IMG/VR virus record: IMGVR_UViG_3300028920_000056
Coordinates: 1-64,000 of that record
Direction: 5' to 3' (one strand)
From: a virus
Length of the DNA: 64,000 bases
Shown here piece after piece: positions 1 through 9,028 of this stretch. Position 1 is the stretch's first letter; the number at the start of each line of letters is the position of its first letter. A model generated the notes under the pieces. That model did no database searches. It had not been told where the DNA came from and was given only the letters and a program-made list of their open reading frames with translations. Both the position numbers and the translations under genes were made by a program.

Positions 1-1
1 A

Positions 2-337
2 GAAGTTCCAACAGGCGCGACTAATATAGTTTTTAATATTAAAAATAGAGCTCAAGATGCACCAGGAACAACAAAAGCAGTAGTATTAAAACTATTTCAT
101 AGACAAATTGTAGAGGGCTCTGCAGTGCCAAGTTGGTCTGCTGGTTTTAATATGAATACAATTAGTATGCCAACAAATGCTTATTGGAAAAATAGTAATG
201 ACAGTTTATCATTAAGCTCGTTAAGTATAACAGCAGGAAGAGTAGTTCAATTTGAATTGACAAGAGACTATGCTCACGCATCAGATACTTTAGTAGGCTA
301 TTGGCTATTATTATACATGAAAATTTCGTTTACTTAA
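2..337 (+). CDS. Tail-fibre-like protein, C-terminal part (5' truncated)
   Basis: The reading frame is open from the left edge and stops at 335-337, so only the C-terminal 111 residues are visible. They are rich in alternating hydrophobic and Thr/Ser residues, as in beta-sandwich domains. The composition and the ending (…GYWLLLYMKISFT) are like the tip domains of the fibre genes downstream at 2945 and 4241, but similarity is weak. It is followed 10 bases later by the lectin-like gene, so it most likely belongs to the fibre/adhesin cluster. Function is inferred from composition and neighbourhood only. Confidence 0.6.
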   Translation, partial: EVPTGATNIVFNIKNRAQDAPGTTKAVVLKLFHRQIVEGSAVPSWSAGFNMNTISMPTNAYWKNSNDSLSLSSLSITAGRVVQFELTRDYAHASDTLVGYWLLLYMKISFT

Positions 338-347
338 GAGGTAAAAA

Positions 348-986
348 ATGTTAGAATTTGATGGAAGTAATTATATAACTACAATAAATACATTTGTCCC
401 TCCTACTTATTTAACCTTATCTATGTGGTTCTGTCAAACTTCTTCAAGTGGAGTTCAATATTTAATTGGCAATGATTCATATTGGGTAATTTACACATAT
501 CTTGGGAATCTTGTTTGTTATTTAGGAGGTGGTGCTGGCACCTTTATAAAAACACTTAGTACTGATACATGGTACCACCTTGTATTTTACTTTGATTCTG
601 AAAATGATTGGGTAGAGGTATTAATAGATGGCGTAGTAGAGCTTTGGCAATCAGGCCATACCCAAAGTCCTGTGACCGACTATCTAAGAATAGGATGGGG
701 AACAGATGGACTAGATCCTAGAAAACTTATTGGCAAATTAGATGATGTTAGGATATATTCAAGAATTTTGCCTTGGGCTGAAGCACGCGCAATATACTAT
801 ACAAGAGGAAAAGATTTTATTATAAGTGATTTGCAACATTGGTGGCCCTTACAAGAATATTCTAATAGTACAGTATGTACTGGCGCTGGTACAGTTAAAG
901 ATGTAATAGGTGGTCTAAATTGTACTCCAACTAATGATCCTGTATATGGAATGCCTATATCAGAAATTGGGAGGTCTCCATTATAA
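348..986 (+). CDS. LamG / concanavalin A-like lectin-fold adhesin
   Basis: The 212-residue protein begins MLEFDGSNYI, contains W-Y-H-L-V-F-Y (about residue 79) and ends its main domain with GKLDDVRIYSRILPWAEAR, the typical last strand of LamG/ConA-like domains (G-x-[IL]-D-D-[VI]-R-[IV]-Y-x-R-x-L). Such domains bind glycans and occur in phage fibre and tail proteins. A tail of about 60 residues follows the lectin fold. The start has an RBS (GAGG, 9 bases upstream). The stop overlaps the next ATG by one base, pointing to co-translation in the fibre operon. A role in host surface recognition is inferred. Confidence 0.75.
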   Translation: MLEFDGSNYITTINTFVPPTYLTLSMWFCQTSSSGVQYLIGNDSYWVIYTYLGNLVCYLGGGAGTFIKTLSTDTWYHLVFYFDSENDWVEVLIDGVVELWQSGHTQSPVTDYLRIGWGTDGLDPRKLIGKLDDVRIYSRILPWAEARAIYYTRGKDFIISDLQHWWPLQEYSNSTVCTGAGTVKDVIGGLNCTPTNDPVYGMPISEIGRSPL

Positions 987-1528
987 TGAACAGTTGTTAT
1001 GTAGTTTATGATCCTAATGATATATACGTAAAAAATAGAGTAATATTCTATAATAGTAGTGAAAAGTTATCAGATACAGCAAGAAAAAATGGTTGGGGCA
1101 ATGCTTTTATAAAAAAAGAAAATATGTTGACTCCAACTACTCATTGGGATTATTTATTTTGGAAAGTTATAAATGTAGAATACGCTTCTGAAACTGATGC
1201 TGAAGTTGTAGAAATGGATGATCTCGAGAAAGAATATGTAAAAGAGTTACTTTCTGGAGTAGAGATAAGACTTAAAAAGTATTTAGTAGAAGAATATAAT
1301 GATGACGGATATGTTTCAAAGAGAACATATTATTACCATGATAATAATGATGGCACATATACTGGAGAAATAGAAGAAACTATATATACATATTCAGAAA
1401 TTACTCCAAACTTGTTAGAAAGTCATAATACTAAAACATATTATTTAGACGGCACAGAAAGAACAGATGAAACTTTCAATTATTATACAAATGAAGATGG
1501 AAGTTTGATTATTAAAAAAGAGGAATAA
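986..1528 (+). CDS. Hypothetical protein of the fibre cluster
   Basis: This 180-residue protein is not recognised. It is rich in Tyr, Asn, Asp and Glu, with a repeated pattern of Y/T-rich strands in its second half (YYYHDNNDGTYTGEIEETIYTYSE), which suggests beta-structure. No signal peptide or membrane segment is seen. The start overlaps the stop of the lectin gene, and the next gene follows after 3 bases. Position suggests a fibre accessory or chaperone, but nothing in the sequence proves this. Confidence 0.65.
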   Translation: MNSCYVVYDPNDIYVKNRVIFYNSSEKLSDTARKNGWGNAFIKKENMLTPTTHWDYLFWKVINVEYASETDAEVVEMDDLEKEYVKELLSGVEIRLKKYLVEEYNDDGYVSKRTYYYHDNNDGTYTGEIEETIYTYSEITPNLLESHNTKTYYLDGTERTDETFNYYTNEDGSLIIKKEE

Positions 1529-1531
1529 CTT

Positions 1532-2098
1532 ATGGATGAATCTTTAGGATTTTCAAAAAAAGTAATAGTAGAAATTGATGGAGCACCAGCTACAGCTGGA
1601 AAAGTACCAGTTGCAACGGAAATAGAGTCAGAAATTCCTGTTGTTATTAGTAACACTAATACTATTTTACCAGTTACTCCAGGTATAATGAAAACTCATC
1701 ATATTTTCAGTTATGAAACTATTGAAAAAGAAGATGTAGGTTCAACTTATGTAACAGTAAAAACTATTGATTTAGAAGATAAGTTTTTACGAGAAATTTT
1801 ATTTTCAGTAGATAGAAAGGATGTAACTGTTAAGATTAGTATTGATGGAAATCAGATAGTAGAGTTACAAATAGATTATTTATATGATTTCTTTAATCAT
1901 GGAAATGAGCAGGATATTTCTGATAGCTTTTCTGTATATAGATCTAAAGGTGGTAACTATGGAGTTCGTCTAACCTACAACAATAATTTAGTCACTAATG
2001 AGCTTACTATTGAAGTCAAAAAAACTACTGGTTCTGCTAAAGATGTTGTATTTCAAGGTATAGTTTATGTTTATAATGAAAAACTAGAATCAGCTTAA
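1532..2098 (+). CDS. Hypothetical beta-rich protein of the fibre cluster
   Basis: The 188-residue protein begins with a short Ala/Pro/Val-rich stretch (DGAPATAGKVPVATEIES) and continues with alternating strands ending in VVFQGIVYVYNEKLESA. The composition is that of a small structural beta-sandwich. A good RBS (GAGG) precedes the ATG, inside the end of the previous gene. The family is not recognised. It lies between other putative fibre proteins with 3-11 base gaps, so it is likely co-transcribed with them. Confidence 0.65.
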   Translation: MDESLGFSKKVIVEIDGAPATAGKVPVATEIESEIPVVISNTNTILPVTPGIMKTHHIFSYETIEKEDVGSTYVTVKTIDLEDKFLREILFSVDRKDVTVKISIDGNQIVELQIDYLYDFFNHGNEQDISDSFSVYRSKGGNYGVRLTYNNNLVTNELTIEVKKTTGSAKDVVFQGIVYVYNEKLESA

Positions 2099-2109
2099 GG
2101 AGACAAAAA

Positions 2110-2763
2110 ATGACAACATGGACAGAATTAAAAACTTACATTCAAAATAAAGAAGATTTACGATATATAAAATATGGTACTAAAAAATATATCATTTGGG
2201 TTAATCTTGGAAATAATAAATTAGAAACTGAAATATTTCTTACTGATCCTGCGGGCTCAGATCAAGCAGATTTTGAAACAAATTATAAAAGCAGTGCTAA
2301 TTTTGCTTCACCAAGAAAAACTGAAGACGGTGGAATAGTTGTGGGGCAAACTTATGGTGCTACTCCAGAAACAGCAGTTTGGAAAAAAAGAAAACATACT
2401 GCTATAGCAGGTGAGACTTCTTTCTTTGATATAGCAATTACAACTGAAATAAGATTGAGAGGTGGATCATACAACGTGCTCAATTTTGACGATGTACATG
2501 GTGATGATTTTTTAGAATTTTCAGTAATAGACAAAGATGATGTTCTAGGTTTATTCCCACTTTATGGATTAACTGTTGGTGTTGATATTTTAGAGTTGCA
2601 TAAATTTGTTAAGACAGAGTACATTGAAGACGGAGGTTTTGAATTTGGTAATAATTCATGGTCGGCATTTTTAGTTTATCAAGGGTTATATTTGCGAGCA
2701 GCTTACAATAGTTATGGTACTACTAATATAAATTTTTACACAAGATTACTATGGTTTGAATAG
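2110..2763 (+). CDS. Hypothetical fibre-cluster protein
   Basis: This 217-residue protein is not recognised. It is soluble, mixed charged and aromatic, with several Gly-rich turns (GGSYNVLNFDDVHGDDF). An AGGAG RBS sits 7 bases before the ATG. Its last codons overlap the RBS of the next small gene. It is probably a structural or assembly protein of the fibre unit, inferred only from position. Confidence 0.6.
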   Translation: MTTWTELKTYIQNKEDLRYIKYGTKKYIIWVNLGNNKLETEIFLTDPAGSDQADFETNYKSSANFASPRKTEDGGIVVGQTYGATPETAVWKKRKHTAIAGETSFFDIAITTEIRLRGGSYNVLNFDDVHGDDFLEFSVIDKDDVLGLFPLYGLTVGVDILELHKFVKTEYIEDGGFEFGNNSWSAFLVYQGLYLRAAYNSYGTTNINFYTRLLWFE

Positions 2764-2773
2764 GAGGAAACAG

Positions 2774-2941
2774 ATGAGTAGACATCCAGATAGAATAACA
2801 ACATACGAAGATGATCATGACACAAAAGGTAAAACTGTTAAAATAAAAAAGAATGATAAATGTCGAAAAGCAAAAGTAACTGAAAAAATGACATTAGCAG
2901 AACTTCAAGAATTAATTATAAAAAAGCGAAAGGAAAAATAA
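2774..2941 (+). CDS. Small basic hypothetical protein
   Basis: This is a 55-residue, Lys-rich protein (MSRHPDRITTYEDD… to …KRKEK). An in-frame upstream ATG exists at 2756, but the AGGAGG RBS at 2762-2767 lies 6 bases before the ATG at 2774, so that start is preferred. No domain is recognised. It precedes the TTG-started fibre gene by 3 bases. Confidence 0.6.
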   Translation: MSRHPDRITTYEDDHDTKGKTVKIKKNDKCRKAKVTEKMTLAELQELIIKKRKEK

Positions 2942-2944
2942 TAT

Positions 2945-4078
2945 TTGGCTCAATTAAGTACTACCGAACGTATAAATATCGCATATAAAATGACACTATC
3001 TGTCCAGGGAACAGCTAATACTGATGATGCGTTGGGACGAAATTATTATGAAGAACCATTTCCATGGATAGCAATAATAACTGGTACAGATGTTATAGTT
3101 GAACCAGTACCTTATGCTGCAGTTGGTGAAGGAGACGTTAAACAATCTGAGAATCCAACAATAATCTCAAAAGTTGATATGAAATTAACTAAAAAGTCAG
3201 GTTACAATGAAAGATTGTGGGGAGCACATTCAACATATGATGATGAAAATTCAAATATTTACAGTAACTTTCTTTTACCCCAACGATTTGGCCCTGGATA
3301 TACTTTAAGATTATATGAAGACGATGGTGCTGGCAATAAAGGAAATGAGATAACAACAACAGAAGGTGCATGGATTTTTTCATATAAAGGTGGTTTGTTA
3401 ATACTTGGAGACAATTATACTGCATCTGATATGGGTTGGACAGAACCACTCCATATTGTTGGCTATAGATATATTGGTGACACTTTACAGTCAGTAGTTT
3501 CTCCATCGTTAGATGATGCATATAACAATGGAAGGTATGTAGATGTAGACGAAGGGCCAGTAGAATTAGACGCAACACCCGACAATGGGAATAAATATGC
3601 TCCCTTACGACTAACTAATTTAACCAATGCACCAAGTTCAGCTTTAGCAGCTGGTGATGTAGCAATAGTACAAAACAGATTGTGGGTTTATGATGGTGGA
3701 AGATCAAAGTGGTTATCAGTGCATAGAGACAAACCACTGTTTGGCAAAAGAAGAGCAGATGGAATGTATTTAAATTTAGCAAATTTCTCTTTTGTGTCTA
3801 GATATATTGGTTTTATTGCTCATATAGACGCTACCATAGTTAGTATTTCAGCTAAATGTGATGGAGGATATTTAGCAAAAACCATAAGAATAAGGAGAAA
3901 TGCATTACAAACTGATTTATTTTCTTTTTCATTATCATCTGGAAACTATTTAAATGAATCAGCTAATATTAATATAAATGCTGGCGATTACGTACAAGTA
4001 TTTGCTGATCCAGCAGGAACTGCAGCAAACAACTTAATTGTACAATTAGAAATTGCCTATAGGCTTCAAGTAATATAA
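2945..4078 (+). CDS. Tail-fibre protein with shared tip domain (TTG start)
   Basis: The start is TTG, 12 bases after AAAGGA and 3 bases after the previous stop; no ATG near it fits. The 377-residue product has an N-terminal domain of about 190 residues and a C-terminal domain (about 240-377) that is clearly related to the end of the 1372-residue fibre at 4241. Shared landmarks are V-Y-D-G-x-R-S-K, FG…R-x-A-D-G-x-Y-L, I-R-R-N, F-S-F-S-L-S-S and D-Y-[IV]-Q-V-F-A-x-P-x-G-T-A. The shared domain is likely the receptor-facing or trimerising tip. Function as a fibre is inferred. Confidence 0.75.
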   Translation: MAQLSTTERINIAYKMTLSVQGTANTDDALGRNYYEEPFPWIAIITGTDVIVEPVPYAAVGEGDVKQSENPTIISKVDMKLTKKSGYNERLWGAHSTYDDENSNIYSNFLLPQRFGPGYTLRLYEDDGAGNKGNEITTTEGAWIFSYKGGLLILGDNYTASDMGWTEPLHIVGYRYIGDTLQSVVSPSLDDAYNNGRYVDVDEGPVELDATPDNGNKYAPLRLTNLTNAPSSALAAGDVAIVQNRLWVYDGGRSKWLSVHRDKPLFGKRRADGMYLNLANFSFVSRYIGFIAHIDATIVSISAKCDGGYLAKTIRIRRNALQTDLFSFSLSSGNYLNESANININAGDYVQVFADPAGTAANNLIVQLEIAYRLQVI

Positions 4079-4163
4079 AATGAAGCATGCAATAAGATAT
4101 TCAAGAAGTTATAAATTTTAAAAACTAATATTTCGAAACTTTCATTTGAAATACTTAAATCTC

Positions 4164-4178
4164 AAGATAATTATAAAA
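4164..4178 (+). promoter_or_regulatory. Phage promoter motif before the long fibre gene
   Basis: AAGATAATTATAAAA matches the recurrent AAGATAA[TA] motif of this window. It lies in the only sizeable gap of the fibre cluster (4079-4240) and about 63 bases before the fibre start, whose RBS is GGAGG at 4227. Confidence 0.5.
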
Positions 4179-4240
4179 TAATAGAAAATATACGTGTAGA
4201 GTTAATATAATAATTAAAAATTATATGGAGGTATAAAAAC

Positions 4241-7200
4241 ATGAAATACTATCTTGCGAATAGATCAACTGATACTGATAAAACGATTAATGATATAGGA
4301 CTTTTAGTACCCTATAGTGGTTATATTGTTATTGATAGCAATGATATCAATGGTTGGATGTTAGATTCTAGCGACTTATATAATGCAATTCAAGCTGGTG
4401 TGTCTACTCCTGGAACTGGAGATAAAGGTCTTACTTTATGGGATGATGATCCCGATGGTGCTGGTGAAGTTTATACAACTGCAGCTGCAACAAAAAGATT
4501 GAGTTTATCAAAAGATGGTGACTTAGTAATATTCGACAACTCAGTTGCTAATTTAGCAGGTTCTCCTACTACAATCCAAGCCGCTATTGAAGCACTAGAT
4601 GACAGAGTGGATAATCTCTCTGGTACAAACTGGAAACAACATGTCGAATATAGAGTCCTAGAAATAGGCGGCGGTGACACAACATCTGGTTATCAAGAGT
4701 GGGGTTTTAGTGATGCAACTACAACAGGAAGCGCTTCTGGCTTAGCTAATGACTCAACTACTTACACTTGTTCGATATCTGTAGATGGAGTAGCTAATCC
4801 TATTTCTATAGTAGGATCAGACTCACAAACAATAGGTGATGTAATTGATGAAATTAATGCTGATTTAACTGGAGCTACATGTAGCTTTAATGCTACTGGA
4901 AATGGATTTATTAAAATTACTTCTGATTCAGATGGTACTGCTTCAACTATTGCAATCACAGACACAGATTTGTTTAGTTCTCTAACAAATGCTAATGGAT
5001 CTGCAGAATCTGCAGTTGCAGGAACTAACCCTTCTGCTCCTTCTACACCAGTAGAAGGTGATTTTTGGGTTGATACTACTAAAAATCCAGATGAGTACAA
5101 ACGATATGATGGCTCTGATTGGGTATTTGAAGGAACAGTTATAGATAGTGATCGAGTAATTAAATTAGACGACACGGCTGGAACTTATTATCAAAGAATA
5201 TTTGTATATGAAGATTCAGGACACACATGGTCAGCAGTTGAAAACAATGAAGACAATGCTGCTTGTATTGTAAATGATGATGGTGATGATCAAGCTGCTA
5301 TGTACGTATTTGATACAGCGGCTGATTCTGGAAATGGTGCTTGGATTAAAACGGCTGATATTGATTGGGGTTCTCCTACACTACAATCAGTATATGACAG
5401 TGGTGATAGCACAGTTACAATGTCAGGAGGAGGTGGTGACGTAGTATGGTCACTACATGATACTGGAAAATGGGAAGTAAACAACGGATCGCTTTATGTT
5501 AGAGTAGTAAGATCTGGCGCTGACATGAACTGGTTAGTTCATTCTTCTCTTATTGATTGGGAAGCTGCTACAATAGATTTAGACTCAACAGGTGGAACAG
5601 ATTTTGCAGACGATGGTGGAGCTCACATTGAATTAGCTGCAGCAGGTGGAATAACAGTAGAGTCAACAACTAGTACTGCGGCTGTTAAAGGTGTATCAAC
5701 TGCTGATTTACAAGCAACCGGTGGTGATGCAAACGCGAAAGCTCGAATACTTTCAAATGGCACTGGAACAGATGCAATTTCTATTCAAGCATCTGGTACA
5801 GGTGGTGATATCGATATTGATGCTAACGATGCTATTACAATTGATGCCGGTGGAGCAATTTCTATTGATGCTGCTGGAGCTTCTAATATTTCAGTAGCTG
5901 GTGCAACATTAACTATAGAAACAACAAGTTCAGGTGATATAGATATAAATTCAGCAGCTAATGTTACAGTTGATGGTACAGGAATTTCAATCGATGGAAC
6001 AGCAGCTTCTAATTTATCTACTACTTCTGCTGATTTAACAATTTCAACAATTACTTCTGGTATATTAAATCTAACATCAGCTGGTAATATGGATATTACA
6101 ATTGGCGGCACATTAAATTGGAATGATGGTACTAATACATGGACACCACAACATGAAGGATTAAGATTAAAAAGTTATACAACTGGTTCTTTACCAGATC
6201 CTCCAGGTGTTACCAGCAACTATGGAGCTATAGCATTTGATACTACAAGAGATATCCCAGTAGTTTGGGTATCAGATTCTGATGGTGGAGGAACTGATGG
6301 CTGGGTGCGAATTCTTACTGAAGAATATGACACAACAGAAACTTTAAATGAAGCATATGATGCTTATGGTGGCACGGCTGGTACTCCAGTTCTTGCTCTT
6401 GTTACAGTCGATGCTGGTAATGTTGAATGGAGATTAACTCCTACAGTTACAACATTTGATCCAGCTAAATTTTTAATTGGTGATGGTACTAATAATTTCT
6501 TCGAAGTTGGCTCAGCAACAGATGGTGATGATTATATAAACATTAAATCAAGAAATGATTCTGATTCACAAACTGGAACTGGAATTACAATTAATGATTA
6601 TAATGTGCAAGCTGGTGGTACAGGTGGTGGCATTAGTATTACTACTACAAAACTTGCTGGTACTGCTGGAAATATTACAATTAATTCAGCGAATGCAATT
6701 GACATTGATGCTACTAATGGTATTACAATTGATGGAACAGCTATTTCTATTGATGGAACAGCAGCTTCTAATTTCACAGTTGATAGCGCAAATTTAACAT
6801 TAAGCACAACAACTTCTGGTAATGTAGTTCTTAATGCAGTTGGAAATATTGATGGTGATGCTGTTAACATTACTTTAGATGCTTCAAGTGGATTTAGTAT
6901 TGATGGTAATGCTGCTTCTAACGTGACAACGACTGGTGCTAATGTAACTTTGAGCACATTAACATCTGGAAATGTTGTCATCAACTCAGTTGATGATTTA
7001 GATGTTGATGCATCAAATATGACATTCGACGCAACTGGTGGAGTTTCTATTGATGCAGCAGCAGCTTCTAATATAACAGTTGATGACGCTAATTTAACTA
7101 TTGAAACTACAACTTCTGGTGACGTAGACATAAATTCAGCAGCTAATGTTACAGTTGATGCAACTTCTGCAATTTCTTTAGACGCCGCGGCTGCTTCCAA

Positions 7201-8359
7201 CTTTACAGTAGCTAGTGCAAACTTAACTCTTTCTACTACAACTTCAGGTGATGTTATTGCTAATGCTGCTGGTAATGTTGATGTAGACGGTGTTAACGTT
7301 ACTATAGATGCTAGCTCAGCTTTCTCAATTGATGGTGCAGCTGCTTCTAATGTGACAGTAACTGGTGGAAATTTAACACTTTCTACTGTTACTTCTGGAG
7401 ATATTAAAGTAACAGCTGTTGATGGAATTGAGTTTACTGCAGCTGATGGTACAATACTTTGGACTGATGGTACTAATATATGGACACCACAACATGAAGG
7501 GTTAAGATTAAAAAATTATGCAACTGGTTCTTTACCAACGCCTCCAGGTGTTACTGGAAACTATGGTGCAATTGCTTTTGATACAACTTTAGACGCACCA
7601 GTAGTTTGGGTATCAGATTCTGATGGTGGAGGAACTGATGGCTGGTTACAGCTAAGAACTGCTGCTGATGATTTAACCGAAACTTTAGATGAATCATATA
7701 ATAATTATGGTGCAACAGCAGCTATTATCACTATAGACAATGGTGAAGGTCAAGGAGATCTTATTTTCAGATTAGCAGCAGACACTGACTCATTTAAAAT
7801 AGACGATGGAACAAATACTATATGTGAATTCACAAGAGATTCAACAGCAGGCGCTGCTGATGGTAGAGTTGATGTTGGCGACAATGCTATATTAGGATTA
7901 CCTGCTAAATCAGCCGCTCCTACAGCTTCCAATGCAGCTGGTGATTTATTCTATGATACAGATGATGGATTATGTTATGTTTATGACGGCACACGATCTA
8001 AATTCTTAACAACGACAAGAATGCATTTAACATTTGGTGCTGCTAATGCTGATGGACGATATTTACGAATTAGTGGTGCACAAGCTGCACAGACAGGTTA
8101 CAGAATGCCTAAAGATGGAACTATTACCTCAGTCACAATTATAGGTGCCAGTGGAAATGCAACAAAAGCTTTTGAGATTAGAAGAAACAACAATTCTGTG
8201 GCACCCCTTAAAAGTTTTTCACTTTCTTCTACAGTATACACTGATGCTGCTGTAAATGTTAACTTCGACGCAACAGATTATATACAAGTATTTGCAAGTC
8301 CAGTTGGTACTGCAGTAAACAATGTAGTTGCTATAATTGAAGTTGCTTTCAGACAATAA
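4241..8359 (+). CDS. Long repetitive tail-fibre protein
   Basis: The 1372-residue product is the largest in the window. Two copies of a module of about 85 residues (W-T-P-Q-H-E-G-L-R-L-K … W-V-S-D-S-D-G-G-G-T-D-G-W) lie near residues 633 and 1078. Between and before them are about seven tandem repeats of roughly 43 residues with the pattern S-I-D-[GA]-x-A-A-S-N-x-T-V … L-T-L-S-T-T-T-S-G-D-[VI], typical of a beta-solenoid or triple beta-helix shaft. The C-terminal 130 residues match the tip domain of the gene at 2945. The start has GGAGG 9 bases upstream; a strong terminator follows. The protein is almost surely a long tail fibre; the receptor is unknown. Confidence 0.85.
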   Translation: MKYYLANRSTDTDKTINDIGLLVPYSGYIVIDSNDINGWMLDSSDLYNAIQAGVSTPGTGDKGLTLWDDDPDGAGEVYTTAAATKRLSLSKDGDLVIFDNSVANLAGSPTTIQAAIEALDDRVDNLSGTNWKQHVEYRVLEIGGGDTTSGYQEWGFSDATTTGSASGLANDSTTYTCSISVDGVANPISIVGSDSQTIGDVIDEINADLTGATCSFNATGNGFIKITSDSDGTASTIAITDTDLFSSLTNANGSAESAVAGTNPSAPSTPVEGDFWVDTTKNPDEYKRYDGSDWVFEGTVIDSDRVIKLDDTAGTYYQRIFVYEDSGHTWSAVENNEDNAACIVNDDGDDQAAMYVFDTAADSGNGAWIKTADIDWGSPTLQSVYDSGDSTVTMSGGGGDVVWSLHDTGKWEVNNGSLYVRVVRSGADMNWLVHSSLIDWEAATIDLDSTGGTDFADDGGAHIELAAAGGITVESTTSTAAVKGVSTADLQATGGDANAKARILSNGTGTDAISIQASGTGGDIDIDANDAITIDAGGAISIDAAGASNISVAGATLTIETTSSGDIDINSAANVTVDGTGISIDGTAASNLSTTSADLTISTITSGILNLTSAGNMDITIGGTLNWNDGTNTWTPQHEGLRLKSYTTGSLPDPPGVTSNYGAIAFDTTRDIPVVWVSDSDGGGTDGWVRILTEEYDTTETLNEAYDAYGGTAGTPVLALVTVDAGNVEWRLTPTVTTFDPAKFLIGDGTNNFFEVGSATDGDDYINIKSRNDSDSQTGTGITINDYNVQAGGTGGGISITTTKLAGTAGNITINSANAIDIDATNGITIDGTAISIDGTAASNFTVDSANLTLSTTTSGNVVLNAVGNIDGDAVNITLDASSGFSIDGNAASNVTTTGANVTLSTLTSGNVVINSVDDLDVDASNMTFDATGGVSIDAAAASNITVDDANLTIETTTSGDVDINSAANVTVDATSAISLDAAAASNFTVASANLTLSTTTSGDVIANAAGNVDVDGVNVTIDASSAFSIDGAAASNVTVTGGNLTLSTVTSGDIKVTAVDGIEFTAADGTILWTDGTNIWTPQHEGLRLKNYATGSLPTPPGVTGNYGAIAFDTTLDAPVVWVSDSDGGGTDGWLQLRTAADDLTETLDESYNNYGATAAIITIDNGEGQGDLIFRLAADTDSFKIDDGTNTICEFTRDSTAGAADGRVDVGDNAILGLPAKSAAPTASNAAGDLFYDTDDGLCYVYDGTRSKFLTTTRMHLTFGAANADGRYLRISGAQAAQTGYRMPKDGTITSVTIIGASGNATKAFEIRRNNNSVAPLKSFSLSSTVYTDAAVNVNFDATDYIQVFASPVGTAVNNVVAIIEVAFRQ

Positions 8360-8372
8360 TCTGAATAAACAA

Positions 8373-8399
8373 TGGGCCACTTCGGTGGCCCATTTTGTG
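8373..8399 (+). terminator. Rho-independent terminator after the fibre cluster
   Basis: An 8-bp perfect stem (TGGGCCAC / GTGGCCCA) with a TTCG tetraloop is followed by TTTTGTG. It closes the fibre unit. Confidence 0.9.
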
Positions 8400-8409
8400 T
8401 TTATATAGT

Positions 8410-8423
8410 AAGATAATTATATG
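8410..8423 (+). promoter_or_regulatory. Phage promoter motif
   Basis: AAGATAATTATATG is an excellent match to the window-wide motif and lies 12 bases behind the fibre terminator. A second copy follows at 8500. The ATG within the motif opens only a six-codon frame and is probably part of the initiation region. Confidence 0.55.
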
Positions 8424-8499
8424 AATAAAGTATATATTTAATAAAAAAATTGGTAGAATTGAATAAAACTTTTTACAGCATAATTTAATATAAGGGATA

Positions 8500-8513
8500 A
8501 AGATAAATATATG
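8500..8513 (+). promoter_or_regulatory. Phage promoter motif overlapping a start codon
   Basis: AAGATAAATATATG contains the ATG of the gene at 8511. If initiation occurs 6-8 bases after the GATAAAT box, the mRNA would start at or inside the start codon. A second element, GCATAATTTAATATAAG, lies at 8478-8494 and could serve the same gene with a leader. Confidence 0.5.
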
Positions 8514-8768
8514 GACTTAAGAGAATTATTACTGCAATTTGCTGGTGAAAATGAAGCATCCCTTAAATTAGATGAATTGATATCTTTAAATGTGCTCAAT
8601 GTAAGTGTACATAGTGATTTTAATAATGGAATAGAGTTGTTAGTTGACAATCCATTAATCACTGAATCAATTGTAAAAAAGATTGATGAATTACTTATTA
8701 AAAATAATTATGAATCATATGATATTACTATTAAAGAGCCAGATATTATAAGGATTGAATTAGCTTAA
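8511..8768 (+). CDS. Hypothetical small acidic protein
   Basis: This 85-residue acidic protein is not recognised. Alternating Leu/Ile strands and two short helices suggest a compact alpha/beta fold. It is the first gene after the fibre terminator. The only RBS-like sequence (AAGGG) is 14 bases upstream, beyond ideal distance, and a promoter motif overlaps the start, so leaderless translation is possible. Its stop overlaps the next ATG by one base. Confidence 0.65.
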   Translation: MDLRELLLQFAGENEASLKLDELISLNVLNVSVHSDFNNGIELLVDNPLITESIVKKIDELLIKNNYESYDITIKEPDIIRIELA

Positions 8769-9028
8769 TGAAACTTAGCAACTTACTTAACAAAGTACTC
8801 AATGAAGATATAAGAAAACCTACTGATGCAGAAAGAGAAGAACATAAAAAACGAAAATCAGGTAGTGGAAAATTATATTATATAATAGTAAGTGAAACTG
8901 GCAAAAAATTAGGCTATATTGACGATGAATATGTAAAAAGATTAAATGCTAAAGAAGGGAAGAAATATTCACCACTAGGTGCAGCAAAGAGACGTTTATC
9001 ACAAGTAGAACATTTTAAAGAACAATGA
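8768..9028 (+). CDS. Hypothetical small basic protein
   Basis: The 86-residue product starts MKLSNLLNKVLNE, an N-terminal amphipathic helix pattern seen in several proteins here (30036 MKLNEFLNEAR, 14222 MKLQEALLIEK, 14503 MKKLNEFLNIL). The rest is Lys/Arg-rich with a short beta pair (LYYIIVSETGKKLGYID). It overlaps both neighbours by 1-4 bases. Function is unknown; the shared N-terminus may be a sorting or interaction signal. Confidence 0.65.
   Translation: MKLSNLLNKVLNEDIRKPTDAEREEHKKRKSGSGKLYYIIVSETGKKLGYIDDEYVKRLNAKEGKKYSPLGAAKRRLSQVEHFKEQ

Noticed and set aside
5780-7440. Regular repeats that could suggest a CRISPR array or diversity-generating template
   Set aside because: The repeats are degenerate, in frame, and encode a fibre shaft. 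There are no spacers, no cas genes and no reverse transcriptase in the window.
4471-7932. Several long minus-strand frames opposite the repetitive fibre
   Set aside because: The biased codon use of the repeats removes stops on the opposite strand. No promoter or RBS was seen.
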